Source: Paguma larvata
Lineage: Eukaryota > Chordata > Mammalia > Carnivora > Viverridae
DNA: 64,000 bases
Direction: 5' to 3'
Assembly (NCBI GenBank): GCA_030068075.1
Contig: CM057831.1
Coordinates: forward strand, 7,763,464 to 7,827,463
The notes under the pieces are model-generated. The model had not been told where the DNA came from. It ran no database searches and worked only from the letters and a program-made list of their open reading frames with translations. This document shows, piece by piece, positions 56,464 through 64,000 of the stretch; position 1 is the first letter of the stretch; every line of letters begins with the position of its first letter. The translations under genes were made by a program, and so were the position numbers.

Positions 56464-58659
56464 GTCCACTCTCACCACTGTTGTTTAACATAGCGTTGGA
56501 AGTCCTAGCATCAGCAATCAGACAACAAAATGAAATAAAAGGCATCAGAGTTGGCAAAGAAGAAGTCAAATTTTCACTTTTCACAGATGACGTGATACTC
56601 TACATGGAAAATCAGAAAGACTCCACCAAAAGGCTGCTAGAACTGATACATGAATTCAGCAAAGTCGCAGGATACAAAATCAAGGTACAGAAATCAACTG
56701 CATTCCTATACACCAATAATGAAGCAAAGAGAGAGAAACCAAGAAATCAGTCCCATTTACAATTGCACCAAGAACGATAAACTATCTAGGAATAAACCTA
56801 ACCAAAGATGTAAAAGATCTCTATGCTGAAAACTATGGAAAACTTATGAAGAAACTGAAGAAGACACGAAGAAATGGAAAAACATTCCATGCCATGGATT
56901 GGAAGAATAAATACTATTAAAATGTCAATACTATCCAAAACAATCTACACATATAATGTAATCCCAATCAGAATTTCACCGGCATTCTTCTCAGAGCTGG
57001 AACAGACAATCCTAAAATTTGTATAGAACCACAAAAGACCCCAAATAGCCAAAGCAATGTTGAAGAAGAAAAACAAAATGGGAGGCATCGCAATCCCAGA
57101 CTTTAGCCTCTACTACAAAGCTGTAATCATCAAGACGGTATGATATTGGCACAGAAGCAGATACATAGACCAATGGAATAGAACAGAGAACCCAGAAATG
57201 GACCCGCAAGTATATGGCCAACTAATCTTTGATGAAGCAGGAAAGAGCATCCAATGGAAAAAAGACAGTCTTTTCAGCAAATGGTGCTGGGGGAACTGGA
57301 CAGCAACATGTAGAAGAACGAAACTAGACCCCTTCTTACACCACTCACAAAAATAAACTCTAAATGGACAAAAGACCTGAATGTGACACAGGAAACCATC
57401 GAAACCCTAGAGGAGAAAGCAGGCAATAACCTCTTTGACATCAGCCGCAGCAATTTCTTGCTCAACAATTCTCCAAAGGCAAGGGAATTAAAAGCAGAAG
57501 TGAACTACTGGGATCTCATTAAGATAAAAAGCTTCTGCACTGCAAAGGAAACAATCAACAAAACTGAAAGGCAATGGACAGAATGGGAAAAGATACTTGC
57601 AAATGACATATGGGAATAAAGGGTTAGATCCAAAATCTATAAAGAACTTACCAAACTCAACACCCAAAAAGCAAATAATCCAGTCAAGAAATGGGCAGAA
57701 GAGATGAATAGACACTTTTCCAAAGAAGACATCTAAATAGCCAACAGTCACATGAAAAGATGCTCAACGTCACTCATCATCAGGGAAACACAAATCAAAA
57801 CCACACTGAGATACCAGCTCACACTGGTCAGAGTGGCTAAAATGAACAAATCAAGAAACAACAGATGCTGGCAAGGATGTGGAGAAACAGGAACCTTCTT
57901 GCACTGTCGGTGAGAATGCAAACTGGTGCAACCGCTCTGAAAAACAGTGTGGAGGTTTCTCAAAAAATTAAAAATAGAACTATGCGACAACCCAGAAACA
58001 GCACTACTAGGAATTTACCCAAGGGATACAGGAGTGTTGATGCATAGGGGCACATGTACCCCAATGTTTATAGTAACACTTTCAACAACAGCCCAATTAT
58101 GGAAAGAGCCTAAATATCCATCAACTGACGAATGCATGAAGAAGATGTGGTTTACATAAACAATGCAATGCTACGCGTCAATGAGAAAGAATGAAATCAT
58201 GCCATTTGTAGCAACGTGGATGGAACTGGAGGGCATTATGCTGAGTGAAATAAGTCAGTCAGAGGAAGACAGATACCAATGCTTTAACTCATATGTGGAA
58301 CTTGAGGAACTTAACAGAAGACCACGGGGGACGGGAAGGGGAAAATAATAGTTACAAACAGAGAGGGAGGGAGGCAAACCAAAAGAGACTCTTCAATACA
58401 GAGAGCAAACTGAGGGTGGATGGGGGGTGGGTAGGGAAGAGGGGAAAATGGGTGATGGGCATGGAGAAGGGCACTTGTTGGGATGAACTGGGTGTTGTAT
58501 GTAAGCGATGAACCGCGGGAATCCACCCCCAAAACCAAGAGCACACTGTACACACTGTATGTTAGCCAATTTGACAATAAATTACATTAAAAAATAAATA
58601 ATAGTCACTCGTTATGTCAGTGAATTACACTAAAATAATAAAAATCTCAAAAAAAAAAG
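56464..58659 (+). mobile_element. Carnivore L1, 5'-truncated, with target-site duplication
   Basis: Begins inside ORF2 (reverse transcriptase) and runs through the ORF2 end, the short G-rich 3' UTR ('ggatggggggtgggtaggg', 'gttgtatgtaagcgatgaac') and the end 'cactgtatgttagccaatttgac' plus AATAAA at 58576. A further 50-60 bases and a second poly-A (58649-58658) follow before the 3' target copy, suggesting read-through and a short 3' transduction. The truncated 5' end is the usual outcome of target-primed insertion. Confidence 0.92.
56470..58310 (+). pseudogene. L1 ORF2 3' part, broken
   Basis: Reverse transcriptase piece at 56481-56780 carries '[13 protein letters not shown]', where the usual catalytic F-A-D-D box reads F-T-D-D; both Asp are kept. 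The thumb and C-terminal parts follow in fragments: 57383-57619 ('[17 protein letters not shown]', '[17 protein letters not shown]') and 58163-58345 ('VATWMELEGIMLSEISQSE'). Several frameshifts and stops, and the missing endonuclease, make it inactive. Confidence 0.92.
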
Positions 58660-58680
58660 AAGAGAAGGCCACCTAGAAAC
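58660..58680. repeat. Target-site duplication, 3' copy
   Basis: AAGAGAAGGCCACCTAGAAA plus C, after the poly-A at 58649-58658. Confidence 0.7.
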
Positions 58681-59488
58681 ATATTTGGGAGCAATTATAA
58701 TTTTTCTAATGGTTATAGCTGTCTAAGGGTATAAAACAGGTCCTCGACCGGTCATGATCTTCCTGAGACAAGAGGAATCCAAATTGAGGCTGGGCAACCA
58801 CCAGATGGGGACATGGCAACGGAGTCCCAGGCAGAATGTGAACTTGGTCCAGATAACCCACGAGGGTCTTTCTTCCCTAATGGTATAACATATTGTCAGA
58901 AGCTTTTGTATTCTAACCACGTATCTGAGCATGATCAGTGTTGGAGAAGACGAAAGAGAAGAGGCTCGAAGGGACACGGATCTCCCCACGTGACAGCAGA
59001 TGGGGCCGGCTTACAGGCTGCCCAGTGTCCTATCTTATTACAGCGTGGTTACTCCCCACGTAGATGACATGGGTCAGTCTTTGGCCCTCCCAAATCAAGA
59101 GATTGTTTTCTCTCTCTGAGTGGCCTGTTTTGCATAGGACAACCCTCACATGCAGACACTTTCCTCTTATCCACTTGGAGCCTCTGTGCCTAGAAATATC
59201 CTGTTAGTGTAGAGAATTCTGATTGTTTGTTAAAGATTTGCAGTACAGAGTTAGAGACTGAGAGCAGTCTGTGAGGACCTCCACCCTTCCTCAAAAACAG
59301 GTTCACCGTGGTGTACCTTATTACGTCATTAGCTGTAGATCAGGATTATGTGATGTAGGTTTAGTTTTAAGGGACTTTAAAAAATACTGGCTTGTGTGGC
59401 AACTGAGGATCGGCCTGGGAAAAGGCTGGAGAAGTTCTGTTGTAAATACCTAAATAGAAGAGATTCGTATAAGACAAATTGGAGCCTG
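58681..59488. other. Unassigned sequence
   Basis: No gene or repeat recognised; open frames up to 88 codons without domains. Confidence 0.4.
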
Positions 59489-59499
59489 AAAAAGTGGTG

Positions 59500-59717
59500 G
59501 GTTGTTTTTTTTTTAATGTTTATTTATTTTTGAGAGACATAGAGGCACAGCGTGAACAGGCGAAGGGCAGAGAGAGAGGGAGACACAGAATCGGAAGCAG
59601 GCTCCAGGCTGTGAGCCGTCAGCACAGAGCCTGATGCGGGGCTCGAACTCACAGACCGCGAGATCATGACCTGAGCTGAAGTCAGCCGCCCAACCGACTG
59701 AGCCACTCAGGCGCCCC
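59500..59717 (-). mobile_element. Feliform CAN SINE (left arm of inverted pair)
   Basis: Poly-T start, end 'gagccactcaggcgcccc'. AAAAAGTGGTG flanks it exactly at 59489-59499 and 59718-59728, so it is young. Confidence 0.97.
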
Positions 59718-59748
59718 AAAAAGTGGTGTTTTTAAAAGGTCTCAAGAT

Positions 59749-59918
59749 GGGGCACCTCAGTGACTCAGTCGGTTAAGCATCTGACTTTGGCTCAGGTCAT
59801 GATCTCACGGTTCATGGGTTTGAGCCCCGTATTGAGCTCAAGCTCTCCCAATCTCTCTGCCCCTCCCCTGCTCACTCTGTCTCTCTCAAAAATAAGTAAA
59901 TGTTAAAATAAATAAAAT
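59749..59918 (+). mobile_element. CAN SINE, internally deleted (right arm of inverted pair)
   Basis: GGGGCACCTCAGTGACTCAG head; the 'gctgacagctcagagcctgg' middle is missing; AAAATAAGTAAATG tail. Head faces its neighbour's head across about 31 bases. Confidence 0.95.
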
Positions 59919-59927
59919 GTCTAAGGA

Positions 59928-60975
59928 ACATCTAGCACCCAGATCTTGGTTTGTAATACCATTCTCCCATAAAAAGAATCAAGGTTCCCTGGAGAAATGG
60001 CTGGTTCTAGGTTTGGGGCAGGAAATAGTGAAGTTGAGCATAGATCATCTTGTAGCACCAGAAGTAAGGATGTTCTCCAAAAACAGAAGGATGAGCAGTC
60101 CCGAAGGACATAGGAACCAACCTGAAAGAACTCCCATGGGCCAAAGCTGGAATAATGTGAGCGACAGAATAAACAATATAGCACTGTGTAATAACCCAGT
60201 CATAAAATAATGCCGTGATATAAATACTCATGTAAATAAATGATTAAATAAATCAACAAAAGGGGAAGAAGAGACAAACGTGGGCAAAAGAATTCTAAAT
60301 AATTTGTGTCGACCATCTGCCCTCCATAAGGGATGAGCACCACTCCCCGTGCCTGCAGTGTGGGCTCCAGAGTGACTTCCCTCCCAACAGTGCGGTGTGG
60401 AAAAAAGCGTAACTTCACAGTGGATTAACATAACAGACACAACCTCAGCGGGGCGATAGAGTTGACATCAACAGGGACACACTGGGTGTGTGCTAGCAGG
60501 GACCCTTCGTAGGACCTGATGAGGGGGACACCTTCACTCGGTAGTCTTCCTTCCGAAACCCTTCCCGACCCCAGTCTAACCATGAGGAAAACGTCAGCAA
60601 AATCCTAACTGAGGCACCCTCTACAAAACACCTAGCCAGTCCCCCTCAAAACCATCAAGGACATCGAAGATTTTAAAGAGTCTAAGATAACGCTCCTGCT
60701 GAAAGCAGACGAGGTAGACATGCTGACCACATATCATGTGGTCTCCAGGACGGATAAAGGACACTGGTGACAAATAAGGAAATCTGAATAAAATACCCAC
60801 TTTAGTTAACAATAAGGTATCAATACTGGTTTGTTAATTATGACAAATGTCCAATACTACTGTAAGATATTAACAATAAGGAGAACTGGGATGGGCTATC
60901 CAGAACTCTCTGTACTTTCTGCCATTTTTTCTGTGTATCTAACACTACTCTACAATATACACTTTACTTTTTTAA
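59928..60975 (+). mobile_element. L1M 3' UTR, nearly complete (copy B)
   Basis: Long recognisable L1M tail: 'tagcacccagatcttgg', 'gaccccagtctaaccatgagg', 'acaaaacacctagccagtc', 'ggaaatctgaataaa', 'gtatcaatactggtttgttaatt', 'gaactctctgtactttctgcc', 'ctaacactactctacaata'. Non-coding. Subfamily L1MC/ME is likely but not fixed. Confidence 0.88.
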
Positions 60976-62089
60976 AGTCTAAGGAAGACATGAGAGGATT
61001 TGACCTGCGTGAGCGCTTTGTGGAAGGTGACTGAGACTAGATGCTCAGAGGAAGAGACAAATCAGATCGATTTCCCACATTGGGAGGCCAACAAGAACAA
61101 AGCAATAGGCCAGGAGAACGGGGACACATTGGGGAGAGCCAGTTCCATCCTGAACCCGGGGTTTCTGCCTGGCTCCTGGGGGAAATGCTCCAGCTTACCC
61201 TGTCCTCCGAATCTGAAAGAGCTAGTCTGCCTGGGTGAGGGCAAAGGAAGGCAGAGCCAAGATCAGAGGCTTTGTGGTAGGCAAGACAAAGCTCAACTCT
61301 GAAACCCTGCAGTACGCCAGCCGTCTGAAAACCTGCTATTTTCTATAGTCCCAACTCCAGGACCTACTCACCTGGAATAAAGTCGTTCTTTTCATTTTCA
61401 ACAAATAGCTGAGCAAGTCAATGGCTCAGGCGCCTTCCAACAGAGAAGACGGGGTGTAGACCTGGGGTTGGGAGCAAGGCCACAGGTCCACGAGGCACCT
61501 TTGGAGCGACACACGAGCACATCTTCATTTTACGATTGCCAACTCACGTTCCTTGGAAACAGAGAACCTGGAAGTCGAAAGGGAGTGTTTGGCAGAGTCC
61601 CTGGCTTCTGCCATTCTGGTGACACTGAGGACTAGAGAGGTCCAAGAAAAAAGAGGCCCCAGAATAAGTGATAGGCTGGGAAGCCAAACGCATCCTTCTC
61701 AGCAGTGGGGAAACCAAATTTTTAAAGGACTCTCAGAGCATAGTTTCCTGTGACTTCGAACCCTGTGTGCATGGCCCCCGCCCCCTGGGTTCTGGTCACG
61801 AGCAGGTCTGACCCTGCCTCCCCACCCGTAGTTGGCCAGACCTTGGGCCCCCTTCACCCCAGACCTCCTTCCTCCAAGAGGCTTCTCTGGACCCGCTGGC
61901 TCTTTGAGCCGGGAGGGTGCCCTCAGGCAGCACCTACTCATTTCTCCCCCTTGCTCACATCCCAAGGAAAAGGAGTAGAGAAAAAAATTATGGGGGGGGT
62001 TTCTTATGATTAAAAAATTGTCTGGGCGATGTTTTATGCATGCATCTGTTATGCTAAAATAACCACCCTTTCCAACCAGGCCCACCTGC
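60976..62089. other. Unassigned single-copy sequence
   Basis: No gene or repeat family recognised; a G8-9 run lies near 61991. Confidence 0.4.
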
Positions 62090-62640
62090 TGTCTTTTTCA
62101 ATTTTAAGTATTTCTAAGTAGCAATCAAATCAGTATAATTTGTTCTTTATCTCGGCAAAACCATTGTGAAAGAAAAATGTGACCATTATGTTACATCAGG
62201 GAAAAATACAAGCCCTTTATTTTCAGCCTTCTCTATATTCCATCAGATCTCACAGTTGTCATTATGCCAGTTGTATTTAATGTTGTTCAAATGAACAGAG
62301 CTTTCTTTAATCACTACAGCCTTCTTTCCCCTAAATGCTTTTTCCAAGGTTATGGTTTCCCGAGATAAATACATAAATACCAATGTTATGAATACGTTAA
62401 GGGTATCCAAGAGACAGCTTTCAGGATTTGTAGCAAGAACCCGCTGTCATTGGAGTTACACAATAGCTGGCTGATGTTTTGAGTACGAAGTTACTGGGTA
62501 TTAGGAGAAGGCCTGATACCCTGCGCGGAGGCGGAAGGCTATTCGGAGCAAATCACAATAGACTACTCGGCAAACGCTGACTTTATAAATCCGGTATCAG
62601 GATCCTCGCTGCTAAGAACCAAAGGCAGCAAGTGCAGGGC
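62090..62640. promoter_or_regulatory. Candidate conserved non-coding element
   Basis: AT-rich unique block of about 550 bases with GC-rich borders. SOX-like CCATTGTG at 62161, CATTATG words at 62184 and 62260, and TTTAATCACT near 62306. No repeat family fits. Regulatory role is inferred. Confidence 0.35.
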
Positions 62641-62867
62641 TGTGAGCACCTGCCCTTTAGAGCTGAGCCACGGCCATCCATCCCGGGGCCTCTGGATCAC
62701 ACCTGTAGGCAGGGTCACTCATGCCGACCTGACACTAAAGGCAGGCAGGTGTGAGGGTGAGCCTTTTAGCAGACGTTACATGGGACGATCCCGAGCTTAT
62801 AGGAGTCCTGCATTTATTCAGGCAGATGTTTCCTTAGCAAATATTTACTCCTTGCTGAGATGCTGAG
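62641..62867. other. Unassigned sequence
   Basis: Nothing recognised. Confidence 0.35.
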
Positions 62868-63105
62868 AATAATAGCTATCAACAGCTAATACGTTGGAGC
62901 ACCTGCACCACGCCAAGCATTAAATGTAAAGGAAAGCATGTACCACTCCCCCTAAGGGGTAGATGCTATTATGATCCCCATTTTACAGGTGAGGTAGGTG
63001 AGGCACAACAAGGTAGCAGGCAGTCTGCCCAACATCACACACACAGGAAACCGAGATCCATACCCACCAATCTTTACCGAGTCTGCTCCCTGAATCACTA
63101 CAAAG
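62868..63105 (-). mobile_element. MIR SINE, near full length
   Basis: Reverse MIR: 'gctatcaacagctaatacg', 'gtagatgctattatgatccccattttacaggtgag', 'ggtagcaggcagtctgccc', 'accgagtctgctccctg'. Confidence 0.85.
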
Positions 63106-63154
63106 GAAAAACGTGTACGTATCATTGAAAGTGCTGAAAAAAGAGGGTTTGTTG

Positions 63155-63255
63155 AATAAAGCATTGTATCCTGCCCTTGAGAAACTTACAATACACAGAG
63201 GAACCGTTCATGCAAACAAATAACAGAAATGCAAGATGTGATCTAATGTGTCAAA
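63155..63255 (-). mobile_element. Possible L2 fragment
   Basis: 'tgcccttgagaaacttacaatacac...caaacaaataacagaaatgcaagatgtgat' follows the reverse L2 pattern 'ccctcatggagcttac...aacaaataa'. Confidence 0.45.
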
Positions 63256-63589
63256 AGAAAAACATAAACAAATACTTAAGGGGAATGCAGAGGAGGGAGT
63301 TATGAATTCCTACCAGGCGCTGGGGGGTGGGCGGAGGGCGGGAGGCGGGGCGGGAGCAGAATGCAGGGAAGAGGGGCGGGGAACCATCACTGGCAAGGGC
63401 AGACACGATGGGTCCCCTCTGACGGTCTGTGACCAGGGCAGACTGCAAGACGCCACTACACCTTCTGAGGGCCAGTCAGAGAATAATGGCTATGCTTTTT
63501 CACCATCGGGTTTACATCCAGGGTTAAAGGCGAGAATATAAGCAAAATTAATTCATAAATTATAAGTCTTTTATTGATTTTACGCATAC
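63256..63589. other. Unassigned sequence
   Basis: G-rich 63320-63385, otherwise nothing recognised. Confidence 0.35.
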
Positions 63590-63695
63590 GTGGTGGACTG
63601 TGAGCTCCTTGAGGGCAGGAAAAACATCTTAATCACTGATGGAATAATCTTTGCTCAGCGTGGTGTCTGACAGGCAACAGGCACTGTTGGCTCAT
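63590..63695 (+). mobile_element. L2 LINE 3' end
   Basis: 'gactgtgagctccttgagggcagg' then 'gtggtgtctgacaggcaacaggcac' is the L2 tail. Confidence 0.75.
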
Positions 63696-63795
63696 AGAAG
63701 GGAGGGAGGAGGATAGGAAAGAAGGAAGGAAAGAAGAGGTTAGAGGGAGATGGGAAGAAGGAAGGGGGAGTGGGGAGAGAGGGAAAGAGGAGGAA
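63696..63795. repeat. Purine-rich (GGAA/GGGA)n tract
   Basis: About 100 bases almost wholly A and G on the plus strand, of GGAAAGAAGG type. Able to form triplex DNA in principle. Confidence 0.85.
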
Positions 63796-63837
63796 ATTAC
63801 TGAAGATGGAAAAAAGGATGCTATGTTAAGCAGGACT

Positions 63838-64000
63838 TTCCAGAGAAATAAAACCAAAGACATCACGCATACATATATACATACATAGATACAAACGTAT
63901 ATTGAGAGATTTTAAGTCAATGGTTCCTGCATTTGAGACAGCTGGCAAGTCTGAAACCCACAGAGCATGCTGGAAACACAGGCAATAGTCAATGCTGTAG
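63838..64000 (+). mobile_element. Interspersed repeat cut by the window end, family not named
   Basis: 'tttccagagaaataaaaccaa', a TACATA-rich stretch, 'attgagagatttta' and 'gctggcaagtctgaaaccc' follow a widespread medium-frequency mammalian repeat ('tccagagaaacagaacc...ggctggcaagtcc'). I cannot name it safely. Confidence 0.55.

Noticed and set aside
50506..58659. Active L1 elements
   Set aside because: Both L1 copies lack ORF1 and the 5' region and have frameshifts and stops in ORF2.

Overview
This is a piece of nuclear DNA from a mammal, with no convincing protein-coding exon, rRNA or tRNA gene. The lineage signal is the set of about 20 tRNA-Lys-derived CAN-type SINEs. Their heads (GGGGCACCTGGGTGGCTCAG), 'GGCTCTGTGCTGACAGCTCAGAGCC' type middles and TC-rich plus A-rich tails are those of cats and close relatives, so a felid (or other feliform) is likely. 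Ancient mammal-wide repeats (MIR, L2, L1M, MaLR LTRs, a mariner remnant) fill much of the rest. Family names are from memory of consensus sequences; no library search was run.

Layout. 1-9 kb: an L1M 3' UTR, several young SINEs with clear target-site duplications (one nested in an older SINE inside an L2), and a TG microsatellite. 9.2-9.6 kb: a small CpG cluster. 10.44-11.84 kb: the most striking object, a 28-bp-unit GC-rich minisatellite of about 50 units. 12-21.5 kb: L2, MIR, a head-to-head SINE pair, a tentative LTR at 18.2 kb and a clear MLT1-type LTR at 20.9 kb. 21.5-50 kb: mostly single-copy sequence with scattered MIR/L2, including a run of five MIRs at 41.7-43.1 kb. Several AT-rich, homeodomain-site-rich blocks look like candidate conserved regulatory elements (33.8, 48.2 and 62.1 kb are best). 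50.5-52.4 kb: an antisense L1 ORF2 remnant. 54.6-61 kb: a mariner transposase fragment, L1M tails, an unidentified open frame at 55.5 kb, a younger 5'-truncated L1 with a target-site duplication and a possible short 3' transduction (56.46-58.66 kb), and a second head-to-head SINE pair. The end holds MIR/L2, a purine tract and an unnamed repeat cut by the window edge.

The window reads as intergenic or large-intron DNA. Long open frames are almost all by-products of repeats or GC-rich sequence. I found no clear new biological system. The items most worth checking are the minisatellite, the AT-rich candidate enhancers, the unidentified open frame at 55.5 kb and the L1 with its extra 3' segment.
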